From contig PUDQ02000003.1 in assembly GCA_002964805.2 (NCBI GenBank), positions 1,736,001-1,800,000 of the forward strand: DNA of 64,000 bases. The letters run 5' to 3'. Below, piece after piece: positions 53,442-64,000 of the stretch. The stretch comes from Trametes villosa. Its lineage: Eukaryota; Basidiomycota; Agaricomycetes; Polyporales; Polyporaceae. A program made the translations under genes and the position numbers. How positions within the stretch are numbered: position 1 is the stretch's first letter; every line of letters starts with the position of its first letter. Under the pieces are notes generated by a model. The model was not told the DNA's origin, did not search any database, and was given only the letters and a program-made list of their open reading frames with translations.

Positions 53442-54410
53442 TATGTCATCTATAATTTGCTAGACCACTATTCCATCCTCAAAACACATCTCGAACACGT
53501 CTATCGGCAGTCCTCACTTGCGCGCATGTCCTTCACGAAGGTGCTGTCGGTTCCGGCGCAGTACACGTTCGACTCCACACTTCGAATCATCGCCAACGAA
53601 AGTCAAATTTCGACAACTGCTACCTGCACTGCACATATACCTCTCATCCTGTTCTGTGTGGGAGTCCTTGCCGCGGGTTCGCTCAACCACTGCCCTCGAG
53701 GAAGGCGGCGACTACTCCATATACGGCGCCCAGGGAATTGTGAGTCCCAGTACCATACCTCTACCATGAACCATACAGTGGTAAAAGAAATTCGACGACC
53801 CGGTCCCAGAGCAGTTAGCTACCGCGAAGGCTTCAACATGCGGCCAGTGCTCATTGAAATCCTGTATTCAGCGTTCTTCCCACAGGTACTCAGGCGTCCC
53901 GTCCCTGCATCACGGCCTCGCAAATATTCGAACTAGAGATACATGCAAGTACCGCAACAGCAGCAAAACGAGGCTAAGCCTCCGTGGGCGCCATCACTCT
54001 TGCGTCCAGCGTGGCGTCCCCGCGATACTTTCCCAGGAGAAGCCGCTTCCTGCATCCCACCTCGACCGGCTGATACTTGCTGATGCACACGGTAGCGTTA
54101 CATGTCTTACGGCGGCTGTCACTCCTGCTTCATACGCTACAAACCGACCTTGACTTCTCGCCTAGTAGCGTCCGACAGTTGATGCGGGGGACGTGCTGCA
54201 CTACGTGTAGCTGTGTGCTGCGTACGTTTGGACCCAGGAGTTGACCGTGGTATATTCAATATCGCCGGGAACACAGACTATAGAACTACGTATTTGCCAC
54301 ACGTCAGTTATACGCCTTTGCAGCCGAATGCTCTGCACTCACCCCAAGCAGGAAACGCACACCGAAACGACATTATACTAGCCCCTCAACTGCTGGACCA
54401 TTCCGCGCCC
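53442..54410. other. Spacer between uL14m and aldehyde dehydrogenase 1
   Basis: 970 bp. Open frames at 53457-53936 and 53854-54153 show no motif. I see no RNA gene or repeat. Confidence 0.5.
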
Positions 54411-56960
54411 CTACCTCGTCAGCAAGATCGCCGCTGCGCCCACAAGGAGGAAAACCAGCCAGAAGGCCCACCTCGTCCCGTTCGCCGTCGACGGGCCCGG
54501 CGCCTTCCCCGGTCTGGCGGGCAGCGAAGGCGAGAGTGCTTTCAATTGCCAGCTCGTCTGGACTGGTGTCAGTACACGCACGCATTTGGCGACGGGCGTT
54601 GCATGCGGACGGGCGCACCTTGTATGGCGGGTAGCGGAACCCGAACGCGAGCTTGTCCACCCTGCGGATGCGACGTGAGCGACATCAGCTCGTGGTTCGC
54701 GCGCACGTCGCGCGGAGACGCACCATCCGGGATTGTCGATGGACACCCGCAGGTGCGTGAATTCGTCGAATGCATGCTTTCCGGTGTAGTAGCCGTCTGA
54801 GGTCGCGGACCAAAGGTGAGCAAGCCTCTGAGTATGCTATATTCCGAAGCGAACGGACTCACATCCGCTAGCACCGACGCCGCCCATGGGCAATCCAGGA
54901 ACTTCGTGTATCGACGTTAGTTGCGAGGCACGGGGCGGCGTCAAACTAGACTGAACGTACCCCCGCAACTGATGACGGTCTCGTTTGCGATAGCGGAGCC
55001 GCTCTCCGTGTTGTCGAAGACTACAGGAGGCATGAGCTGCGGCTCACTGCCGTAGGAAATGCGAGGCATGTACCCTTCCTCTGGAACGCCTTGTCTGGGG
55101 AGAACACATACACGGCGAGTGGGTGCTCCCTGCTCGAGTACATAGTATGTGCACGCCACCTGAGTGGCGAGCAATGAGCGGAGCGGGAGACGCGTACCTT
55201 TCGTTGATGAACGCAATAGCCTCGTCCACGCTCTTCACGGGAACGAGCGGGAGGACCGGCCCAAATATCTCCCTGCGCCCATATGCATATTCATCAGCTT
55301 TCCCATGGCCGTTGGCAGGTGACATGTCTGGGCTCACTCCTGCATGAGCGCGTCTTCCCCGTGCACGTCCTTGACTATGGTCGGCGCGATATACCGCTGC
55401 GCGACGTCCGCCTGCCCGCCCAGCACGACCGTGCCCTTGGTCTCGTCGATGAGCCGCTTGATGCGCGCGGTGTGCGCTTCTGAGACGATGCGGCTGTAGG
55501 AGTCGGACTTCTCGGGCCCGTCGGGGTAGAACGACGTGTATCTGTCGAGGTAGTTGGTCCTTATTGGCAGGGACGGGGGAGGGCTGCGAGAGGGCTCACA
55601 CTTCTTTCATGGCCTCTACAAGGGCGTCCTGGAAGCCCTCCGGGACGAGGACGTACTCGGGGGCGAGACATATCTAGACAGAGACAGCGTCAGGCCTCAC
55701 TCGAAGGTTCCTGCTGGTAAGCTCACCTGGCCAGCATTCGAGAACCGACCCCACAGTAGTCGGCGAACAGTCAGCTTGACGTCGCATTTGGGATCGACCA
55801 CGACAGGGTTTTTCCCTAGGTCGTGCGGTCATGCCTCGCTCTCGTAATGATTGTTGCTCTACCTACCTCCGAGCTATGGATCGACAGTCAGCGAGGTGCG
55901 AGGGGGTGGTTGAGTGGTGAAATGTGAACAGTTGGTACTTACTTCCAGAGTTAGCGGCGTGAGATGCTTCGCTGCTGCTTCGGCGATGATGCGCGCCACA
56001 CGCTCGTTGCCTACGTGGTCCACAGTCATCGTCTGGGCTAATACAGCAAAAGCACACATGTCATACCTGTGTACAGAACTGCAGAAATCGCGTAAGGGTG
56101 GTCGGTGGATTGGCAGCGCAAAGGACGTACTATGGTTCCACCTGAGCTCCAGGATCTGGCGGTGCAAACGGCATGAATGTATGCGCCACATCGTGACGGC
56201 GAAGCAGCAAGGTTACCTTGGTTGTCTCTGGGATACCTCCGTTGATTACGTGGTACAGATCACGGTCTAGATACCGACGAAACAGCTCGGCGAGCAAAGC
56301 GCTGCATGCGGGGGTTTGCTCGGATGGTTTGACGACGGCAGCGTTGCCTCCCGCTATAGCTCCGACCTGTAAACGCATAAGATCAGAGCTCCCAACCCCC
56401 AAACATTCGCTTACCAGAGGAGACAATATGAGGAACACAGGGACGTTGAAAGGAGCGATGATGAGCACCACACCCTTCGGCTCCGCACGCATCTTCGGGC
56501 TCATCGCGAAGAAGTTGAGGCTGAACTCCGGCCTGTGCGCCCTCGTCCACTTCTCCACATTGTCGTGTGCCGTGCGCACCTCCACGTAGACGGCGGCAAA
56601 ATCAAAACTGCAACCACACCGCGATTCTGGTGAGCATGCTTGCACTGTCACCCAACAATGAGGGGCGCGCAGGACATACAAGATCGTCTCGTGGCTGGAG
56701 CGGCCGAGATCTTGTTTGAGGGCCTCGATAAAGCGTTGCTCGTTGTCCTTGAGCAGGTAGCCGAGCTGCGCGATCTGTTCCTTGCGGAATGCGATGGACT
56801 TCGCCTTGCCAGAGCGGTACGCCTTCTGTGCATGGTCGTGGATCTGTCGAATGGCCGCATTGAGCTATGGGCCTATGGCGCGCGACCCAACGTCGCTGAG
56901 AGACTATACACCGCTTACCTTTGGGATGTCTGCGGTAGGAGTGTAGAATGAGGTCATCAT
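54411..56960 (-). CDS. Fatty aldehyde dehydrogenase 1, tail-anchored (HFD1-like)
   Basis: About fourteen exons on the minus strand, an ALDH3-type enzyme. It starts MMTSFYTPTADIPK, then QKAYRSGKAKSIAFRKEQIA and FNFPVF-like APFNVPVFLILSPLVGAIAG with GGNAAVVKPSEQTPACSALL. ILELRWNH is spliced to ILYTGNERVARIIAEAAAK, then HLTPLTLE. A 7-nt micro-exon (55867-55873) supplies LG(G), followed by GKNPVVVDPKCDVKL and GRFSNAGQICLAPEYVLVP with the catalytic Cys. EIFGPVLPLVPVKSVDEAIA, VFDNTESGSAIANETVI, YYTGKHAFDEFTHLRVSIDN and DKLAFGFRYPPYK follow. The tail has one hydrophobic helix (RWAFWLVFLLVGAAAILLTR), placing it on a membrane. It oxidises long-chain aldehydes with NAD(P)+. It is tandem with copy 2. 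Confidence 0.88.
55867..55873 (-). other. 7-nt micro-exon (ctcggag) in aldehyde dehydrogenase 1
   Basis: The exon before it ends LTLE at 55943 (GTAAGT donor). The exon after it starts at 55815 and reads G-K-N-P-V-V. Only ctcggag, bounded by ATAG and GTAGGT, restores the invariant ELGGKNP at the catalytic Glu. Flanking introns are 69 and 51 nt. Confidence 0.75.
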
Positions 56961-57632
56961 CTTTCAGTTGTCGAGCGGGGAGGGCAGTGGTTGTGGGCAG
57001 TTCCCCGTACGTGCGATGCGGGTATAAATGGGAAAGGGCTTGACTCGGCGCGGAACCCAAGCACCGCGTGGTGTCCGGCAGTAGTAGAGAACCGCAGGGC
57101 GCTGTTGGCGATGCAGCTTCGCGTCCAGCGCGCATGCTGGCATGAGGTTCGAACTCTCACTCGACGCCCACAACGCGATGGAAAGAAGCAGGCGGTGTGC
57201 CAGTACGGGCGCTACTACCAGGCTGGGCTCGGCGCCAAATGAACTGTTAGCGTCTTGACATGGAACGTATCGCAACAGATTCTCGCTTCTTGAGTGCAGG
57301 GCCGCTCTGTTGCGACATCGTTAGCAGAGCCTGCCAGGGGAGTTTTTTTCTAACGGTGAGCATGGGTCTTGCTCCCAGTTAGTCTTCGGCTACTGTGATC
57401 TAGCCTGTAAGAAGGATTGCAGTAGTGTTCAGCCTCAATTCGATCCAATAAAATAGCCGTCGCGCGGATATCCAAGTAGCACATCCGGACCTCACAATTC
57501 ACATGAAGTACAAGCTGCATATTAGCACTATCTCATTAGCTCGCCATAAACCATGTCGTCGAAGGATCAGGCTTCACGCACCACACATACGAAGCAAGCA
57601 AAACATCTCAAGCCCAGCTGTGTCTCTCAGCC
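56961..57632. other. Spacer between the two aldehyde dehydrogenases
   Basis: 670 bp: promoter of copy 1 and 3' flank of copy 2. A TTTTTTT tract lies at 57343-57349; no gene is seen. Confidence 0.5.
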
Positions 57633-60171
57633 CTAGAGCTTCAGCGCTTTGCGGAGCTGCGCGAGGAACCCGGCGCCGGGCACAGTCAATGCAGACGCGG
57701 CGGCGACAGCGGCGACCGCGAGCCAGAATACCCACCTCTTCCCCGCGGGCGGCTTCCCGCCCACCGGGCGCGGTGGGAGCGAGGGGGCGAGAAGCGCAAG
57801 AACCTTGCTTGGCTACAAGGGCCGCGGGAAGAACGTACAGACGCGCCGTTAGCGTTGCCTACAGAGGAGGGAGAACGGAGGCATACCTTGTAAGGGGGGT
57901 AGCGGACCCCGAGTACGAGTTTGTCGACCCTGTATGTGTAGAAGGTGAGCGCAGCGTCTGTTGGAGCGTATGAGGAGGCGTACCACCCCGGATTGTCGAG
58001 GGAAACGCGGAGATGGGTGAATTCATCGAATGCGTGCTTTCCCGTGTAGTAGCCGTCTACGGGAGAGATTAGTTGGGACCATATCTTGGTACAACAGGGT
58101 GGCTGAAAACGCACATCCACTGCCACCGATACCACCCATCGGCAGACCCGGAACTAGACAGATGCGAGAATGGTGAGAAGAACCGTGAAGGTACACCAGG
58201 TTGAGCCATACCACCAGCACTGATAACGGTCTCATTGGCAGATGCGCAGCCGCTTTGCGTGTTGTCGAAGACTAAAACGCAATTAGCTCGTAGTTATGGA
58301 GCGTGTGGAATGAACGCACTCTTGTTTTGGAAGCTCTTGTCTGGGGAGAACACATACACAGCGAGCGGGTAGTCCCTGCATGGTACAATTTCAGTACTCT
58401 GCTTGGCGAGAATTTACGCATGCCCGCATTCACTCACCTGGCGTTGATGAAGGAAAGTGCCTCCTCTACGCTATCGACCGGAATGACCAGAAGGACGGGC
58501 CCAAAAATCTCGCTAGGGTGCGCAATGTCAGGTTTGCTCGTCGTCCATTTCACATAGGTACTCACTCCGTCATGAGCGAATCGTCGCCTCGCACATCCTT
58601 CACGATGGTAGGTGCGATGTAACGCGCCGAAACGTCCGCGTCGCCGCCCGCGACAATCGTGCCCTTCGTGCCGTCGATCATTTGCTTGATGCGTTCGGTA
58701 TGCCTCTCTGAGATAATCCTGCTGAAAGAGTCGGATGTCTTGGGGTCCCCGGGGAAGAAGGAACGATAACTGCCGATTGCGAAGATGAGGCCATCCGCCA
58801 CTGAGAGGACGACTCAAAGGAATGGAACTCACGTTTCGAGGAGGGCTTCCACCAGCTTGTCCTGGAAGTGCCTCGGCACGAGGACATACTCCGGAGCTAG
58901 GCATGTCTTTGCAGGTGCGTAAGGAGGAGGACGCGTTAGTCAGCGACAAGAAGCATACCTGTCCGGCGTTGGAGAATCTCCCCCAAAGAATCCTGCGCGC
59001 GGCGAGCTTAACGTCGCACTTAGGATCGACCACCACCGGATTTTTGCCTGTACGAGTTGCGAGTGAGGTAGGCCGTCGGATTACGGCCAAAGACATAGCT
59101 TACCGCCGAGCTATGGTACGAAACCTATTAGTTTCATAAGCATGACACGAAGTGAAGGCAACTACCTCCAACGTGACCGGAGTGAGGTGTTGGGCCGCTG
59201 CAGTGGCAATAATCCTGCCAACACGCCCATTCCCTAGACGCGATAGCTGCAGAGTTTACTTCGCGCATAGATTCGCTGAGAAGACCTACCGATGTAGAAG
59301 ACTAAACACGCAATGAGTGAATCATTTGATGGCCGGAATACCGCATGACGTACTGTGATCCCAACGAAGCTCCAGGATCTACAATGCAAGAGTCATAGAT
59401 TACACGGGGAATGAGCTGCGCATTGCCAGGATCAACTAACCTTCGTACTCTCGGTAGGACCACCATTGATGACATGGAAGAGGTCGTTGTCTAGATACTT
59501 AGGCACGAGCTCGGCGATGAGGGCGCTGAATGCAGGCGTTTGCTCGGAGGGTTTGATGACGGCCGCGTTGCCACCGGCAATAGCGCTCACCTACGCGCAC
59601 AGCCGGAAGATTAGCCATTGCGCCACATGACAGCGGAAGTCGTCTAACCAGAGGCGAGAAAACGAGGAAGACCGGGAAGTTGAAGGGCGCGACGAGCAGG
59701 ACGACGCCCTTCGGCTCCGGCTTCACCTTGGGGCTCATCGCGAAGAAGTTGAAGTCAAAGTCAGTCTTCCTAGACTTGGACCATTTCTCGACGTTGTTGT
59801 AGGCGGACCGCACATCCATGTACGGGGCAGTGAAGTCCGAGCTGCGAAGAAAGGTCAGTGGTTAAGCGGTGGCGAGTGGGGCTGTGAGTGACATACAACT
59901 CGGTCTCGAAGTCAGGACGGCCGAGGTCATGCTTCAACGCCTCTTTGAAGCGTTGTTCGTTGTCCTTGATGAGATAGCCAACTTGCGCAATCTGGGCCTT
60001 GCGGAAAGCGATGGACTTCGTCTTTCCCGAGAGGAACGCCTGACGCGCGCGCTCGTGAATCTGAGGTCGTGGTGAGCATCGCGCAGTGGCTCCCCTATCG
60101 AACGTGTGCTAGTAAGCGAAGTTACTTACCTTCGGAATGTCTTCAAGGGGGGTATATGCCAGCGTCGCCAT
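57633..60171 (-). CDS. Fatty aldehyde dehydrogenase 2, tail-anchored (HFD1-like)
   Basis: Paralogue of copy 1 with the same exon plan. MATLAYTPLEDIPK, ERARQAFLSGKTKSIAFRKA, YMDVRSAYNNVEKWSKSRK, VAPFNFPVFLVFSPL, VSAIAGGNAAVIKPSEQTPA, ILELRWDH, GNGRVGRIIATAAAQHLTPV, TLE. The 7-nt micro-exon at 59104-59110 gives LG(G), then GKNPVVVDPKCDVKLAARRI and FSNAGQ joined to TCLAPEYVLVPRHFQDKLVE (catalytic Cys). IVAGGDADVSARYIAPTIV, EIFGPVLLVIPVDSVEEALS, YYTGKHAFDEFTHLRVSLDN and DKLVLGVRYPPYK follow. The last exon (57633-57799) encodes VLALLAPSLPPRPVGGKPPA and a membrane helix (RWVFWLAVAAVAAASALTV). It acts on long-chain aldehydes at a membrane. The tail is longer than in copy 1, ending GFLAQLRKALKL. Confidence 0.88.
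59104..59110 (-). other. 7-nt micro-exon (ctcggcg) in aldehyde dehydrogenase 2
   Basis: Same position as in copy 1. The upstream exon ends TLE at 59166, the downstream exon starts at 59047 with G-K-N-P, and ATAG/GTAAGC bound ctcggcg. The flanking introns are 55 and 56 nt. Both copies keep 7 nt, so the micro-exon predates the tandem duplication. Confidence 0.75.
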
Positions 60172-60804
60172 GGTGGATGACGTTCAACCGTGATATCACT
60201 GCGGCTAGTGATCCAGAGTTCGGGGGCTTATTCTTACTAACCGTGGGAGAATACAACTCTTACTCACCTCGGTTCGGGCTGTATGAATGCCGGATGTTGC
60301 CAGCTCCTCTGTGGTCCTGGATCGAGTCCGTACACCTCGTACTATGACACCTCTTCACCCGGTCTTGAGAGTTCGTCGGCACACAAGATTCGTGCCTTGC
60401 AAATGAACCGCCGAAATCCCTTGTTAACCCATGCGATGGCAAAGCACCGGGCGCAGCGCGTCCGAATGCATGCCTTCTGTGCGCCTTGGTTCTTGACGGC
60501 GTCCATCATCCCCGTGAGCAGCTCATTTCGCCTTGCATGGCTTGGGCGGGGCCACAGCGTACGGTGCCGCGACGTGCACCGGTTCGGCAGCTTGCGCGTA
60601 CTGGGCTTGGCGTGCGGGTCTAGGAAGGACTCGTCAGCTTTTTGGCAGGGTACGTACTAACGGTGCTGGGGCGCAGCTGGTGGTATGAAGTATATAGTAG
60701 ACGAGCGGGGTGAGAGTGGGGTATTCGCTACAACGCGGTACGTTTCTCGCTTTGGACTGCAGTGCGCAACCTTCGCTGATTCCTCGCTTCCAGCATAACT
60801 CAGA
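60172..60804. other. Divergent spacer, aldehyde dehydrogenase 2 / TPR-CHAT gene
   Basis: 630 bp. The right end carries the TATA element of the TPR-CHAT gene. No gene is seen in the rest. Confidence 0.5.
60691..60697 (+). promoter_or_regulatory. TATA box of the TPR-CHAT gene
   Basis: tatatag about 110 bp upstream of the ATG at 60805. Confidence 0.55.
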
Positions 60805-63800
60805 ATGCCTATCGACGTATCTGAAGACGAGCTCTCGCATGCGTTTTCTGAGATGCTCCGCGTGCAGAACGCTGCTCCTGGACACGCGGACCGCCCCGAG
60901 ACTCAGGCGAATGATGTGGGGGGTGCACTTCCTTCAGGGTGAGTTTTTCGTGTTTGTAATATGTCGATGAGGCTTGACGCACGCTACTGCAAGAGATGAG
61001 CATCCTAATCCAGCAACCACTACCGGCAATACAGATGGTCCCGATGCCGCTGCACAACTTCGAGACAGCGTCGAGCCACTGATCAAGATACTCGAGCCCC
61101 ACGCGAGTACGGAAGAAGCTACACAGTGGATGGATACCATACTCGCAGAGCACGGTCATGTCATGGTGAGACGATCCATCACCGATTCGTTTCAATACCA
61201 CTGACGCTTCCGCCGCGCATTCTCGCAGGAGTCGCTGGGCGAATCTTCGCGAGATAAGCTGCCGGTAGCACTTATTCCCGAACACGTACGGGATGACGTG
61301 CGCCCGGACCCTGCTACGAACGAGACGATGTACGACGCGAGGGAGTACTCCACCGCGAGCATCAAGGGCGTAGCTGGCTTCATCGCTCGCGCGATGCGGT
61401 TGATCGACGCGGTCAAGACGCACACAGACTCCGCCGCCATGCGAGAGCAGCCCTCTCCGGCACCCCTTCCTTCTGCACCCTCGTCCTCCACCGCGCCCCC
61501 TCCGGACCTGGCACAGAACCTGTCCGCCGCAATTTCCCGCACCGACCGCCTCTCATCAACTCTCTCCAACGCCTTCGGCGGCGACTGGGTGTCCCGCGAG
61601 ATGAAGCGCGAGCTGCAGGGGAACGAGCTCTACCTCGGGTCGATAGCGCTGCACCTCTCGCTTCGCCTCCAGTCTATGCCAGAGTCGTCTCCTGACTATC
61701 GCGAGCTCCAGTCCTCGTTCGGCCGCGCGCTCCTCGATCTCTACGAGCTGAGCCACGAGGATCACCGCCTAGATGAGGGCGTGGGCGCGGTTTCGCTCGC
61801 GCTGCGGGGAGACGCGGATGGGATCGGGCCCACCACGATGGTGCGGGTGTGCAACTGGGCGTACTCTCAGCGCCTCCTCGCGCGGAGGGAGCAGAACTTC
61901 GAAATCCTCCAACCGGCTGTTGAAGTTGCCAAATGCACTCTAGATGTCTCGCGCGCATTATACCCTGGGGTCTCGGAGAACCTCAGCTCGCTCGCTCTGG
62001 AGCTTGCAGAGTGCCTCCTTGATCGCTACCGCGCCGAAGGGCAAGCTCAATACCTCCAGGACGCTCTCGAACTCCTGCCGAAGTCCGGCGGGGAGAGCGA
62101 CATGCAGGACGTCCAAACGCTCTGCGTCCTCAGCGAGCTCTACCTCGAACGCTTCCTCCGGACGTGGGATATGGCGGACATCGACAAGGCCCTCTTCTAC
62201 ACCGCGAACCTCCCGCGTGACGAGCCCTTGATCGGACACCTCCCGAGCCAAGGCACACCGGCGCATCCCGACGATGCGCGTAGTCTGCACGTCTCCGCGC
62301 TTGTCCGCGCGCAGCGCTTCAAGGTGGTCATGGACGCGGGCGACCTCGACGCCGACGTCACATTCGCTCGCCAGGCAGTCAAGAAGTGCCCGGAGAGCCA
62401 CCCGCTGTACGTGGTGTATCTCACCGACCTTGCGCTTCTCCTCCAGCAGCGGTTCGAAGCCGACGAAGATATCAAGGACCTCGATGAGTGCGTTGAGCGC
62501 CTTAGCATCGCCGCCCACCTCCCGATCGCGGGAACGTACGCCCACTACCCCGCGCAGGCGGCGCTCGGGCTTGCGCTCGCCAGCCGCGGAGAGCACACGG
62601 AGAACCTCGCCGAGGTCGACGAGGGCATGCGCCAGCTGCAGCTCGCACGTCGGGCGTTCTCTGGCGGTGCGCATCTCGAGGCCCAGATTGAACGCGATCT
62701 CGCTACCGCGCTCTTCTACCGCTTCCAGCTGACGCAGAGCTCGGAGGACCTGGACGAGGCGATCCGGTATGCGTCCTCGGCGCTGGAGAGGGCGCCCGTG
62801 GACGACCAGCGATGCGCAGCTCTGGGCCTCGAGCTCGGCATGAACCTGGCTTTGCGAGCGGATATCGGACGGTCGGCGAAAGACGCAGACGCAGCTACCA
62901 GGGCCCTCCGTTCTGTCGCTGAAAGCCCCGCTCGCGCCTCCATTCGCATCAACGCCGCCATGGAATGGGCGAAAATCGCGTCAGCACGCGGGCCCGAAGC
63001 TACCCTCGAAGCACTTAAGGTCGCTCTTGACGTCCTCCCTCTCCTCGCTTGGGCTGGGAATCGAATGGTCATCCAGTACAAGACGCTGGCCAGGCTATCC
63101 GCGGATGTTGGCCCGTGGGCGGCTGCGTGCGCGATCGCCTGCGGACGCCTCGATGACGCGGTTTCCTACTTGGAGCGCGGGAGGAACGTACTCTGGTCCC
63201 AGTCTCTGCAGCTGCGCCTCCCCAAAAACCTATCCGCGTCCGGGTCGCCCGCTCCTAGTGCTGAGCTGGACATCCTGTCGGCGTATCTCTCAAACACCGC
63301 CGAGGGGATGCCGAAGGTGACGCCTGCCATGATGGAAGAGGCTGCGAAACGACGCCCCGAGCTCGTCAAGACGGTAGAGAACCTACGAGCTGTGTACGAG
63401 GGTATGCGCGCCAACGCCATGGCACATCCTGGGTACCGTCCTGGAGACTTCGACAGGATCGACGGGGTGATGTCACTGATGAAGTCCATCCAAGGGGACG
63501 CCGCTATGCATAGTGCAGCCACGCGTCGGGGGTCCCTACAAGCAGCTCTCGCTGAGCGCAACGGCGACGCCGCCAGTCTCGCCGTATCGGGCGATTTGCG
63601 ACATAACGCCGGTCTCGCGAGCGTGCTGAAGCGAGGTTGCGTGGTCTTCCTGAACGCGCATACCACTCGGTGCGACGCTATCGTGCTGAGCCGCTCGCGG
63701 GACGGTACCGTGGCGCTTGAACATGTCCCTCTGCCTGAGCTTTCGGTCGAGGAGATCCGTGGGTGGGCGGAAGCGATCCAGGTTGGCTTGTATGACCTGC

Positions 63801-64000
63801 AGCAGGGTGGTATGGGCGTACGCGACTTCGACGAAGTCATCATGATCCCAATCCTCCAGGGGTTATGGAAAGCCATGGCGGAGCCCGTCCTTGCCCACCT
63901 ACGCCAACGCTCCCAATTGCAGCCTCTCCGCGTATGGTGGTGTCCAACCGGGCCTCTCGCACTCCTGCCTATCCACGCGGCCGGACCGTACAATGGCGAC
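60805..64000 (+). CDS. TPR-CHAT protein (partial, runs off the window)
   Basis: Exons 60805-60938, 60994-61165 and 61229 to beyond 64000 give at least 1026 aa, with no stop before the edge. The first 100 residues are acidic and variable (MPIDVSEDELSHAFSEMLRV). Then come tetratricopeptide-like helix pairs, for example YLQDALELLPKS, LDADVTFARQAVKKCPESHP, DLDECVERLSIAAHL and TQSSEDLDEAIRYASSALER. The segment before the protease-like domain reads RLDDAVSYLERGRNVLWSQS, LQLRLPKNL, typical of fungal TPR-CHAT proteins. The CHAT domain begins near residue 860 (GDAASLAVSGDLRHNAGLAS, VLKRGCVVFLNAHTTRCDAI). WWCPTGPLALLPIHAAGPY contains the His of the caspase-like dyad. The Cys lies beyond the window. CHAT domains are caspase-like peptidases, in some systems controlled through their TPR part. 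Function in basidiomycetes is unknown. Confidence 0.85.

Noticed and set aside
57120..57175. Possible tRNA around ggttcgaac
   Set aside because: The T stem pairs only three bases and no acceptor stem partner exists on either strand.
1..64000. CRISPR array, bacterial operon or phage element
   Set aside because: Spliced eukaryotic genes throughout; no regularly spaced repeats and no integrase, transposase or reverse transcriptase motif were found.

Overview
The window is nuclear DNA of a filamentous basidiomycete, most likely an Agaricomycete of the wood- or litter-decay type. Supporting signs are high GC with C/G-ending codons, many 50-70 nt introns with GTRNGT donors and CAG/TAG acceptors, short intergenic gaps, and family content: polyporopepsin-like secreted aspartic peptidases, etherase-type GST, TPR-CHAT protein, tandem isopenicillin-N-synthase-like dioxygenases and a DUF3712 protein. 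No tools were run. Exon joins come from reading splice sites and conserved motifs, so single boundaries may be a few bases off.

Layout. 1-8.7 kb: sparse, with an F-box-type gene, an unresolved plus-strand exon chain, a decayed minus-strand gene and an EEIG1/EHBP1-type NT-C2 protein, then about 2.9 kb with little in it. 8.7-18.1 kb: three secreted aspartic peptidase paralogues (one plus, two minus) around a mitochondrial calcium uniporter gene and a tRNA-Gly(GCC). 19-25.5 kb: a decayed TauD-type dioxygenase fragment, then three intronless TetX-like FAD monooxygenases (A minus, B plus, C minus). 26.7-36.1 kb: GST, two tandem nucleotidyltransferase-fold paralogues, an S10 serine carboxypeptidase and a DUF3712 membrane protein. 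36.3-42.5 kb: three tandem 2OG-Fe(II) oxygenases. 43-50 kb: a GH5 steryl-glucoside/glucosylceramide hydrolase, a TauD/GBBH-type dioxygenase and a fourth FAD monooxygenase (D). 50-60.2 kb: hexokinase and mitochondrial uL14 transcribed divergently, then two tandem membrane-anchored fatty aldehyde dehydrogenases. 60.8-64 kb: the 5' part of a TPR-CHAT protein that runs off the window.

How the genes fit together. Housekeeping genes (hexokinase, uL14m, MCU, GH5) are interleaved with expanded accessory families for protein digestion (three aspartic peptidases, S10) and oxidative or conjugative detoxification (four FAD monooxygenases, three 2OG oxygenases, TauD, GST, two aldehyde dehydrogenases). No PKS, NRPS or terpene cyclase core was seen, so a classical metabolite cluster is not supported. 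The most informative structures are the repeated TauD + FAD-monooxygenase block with one TauD copy decayed, the absence of introns from all four FAD-monooxygenase genes, a 7-nt micro-exon kept in both aldehyde dehydrogenases, the paired nucleotidyltransferase-fold genes with complete catalytic acids, and the TPR-CHAT gene.
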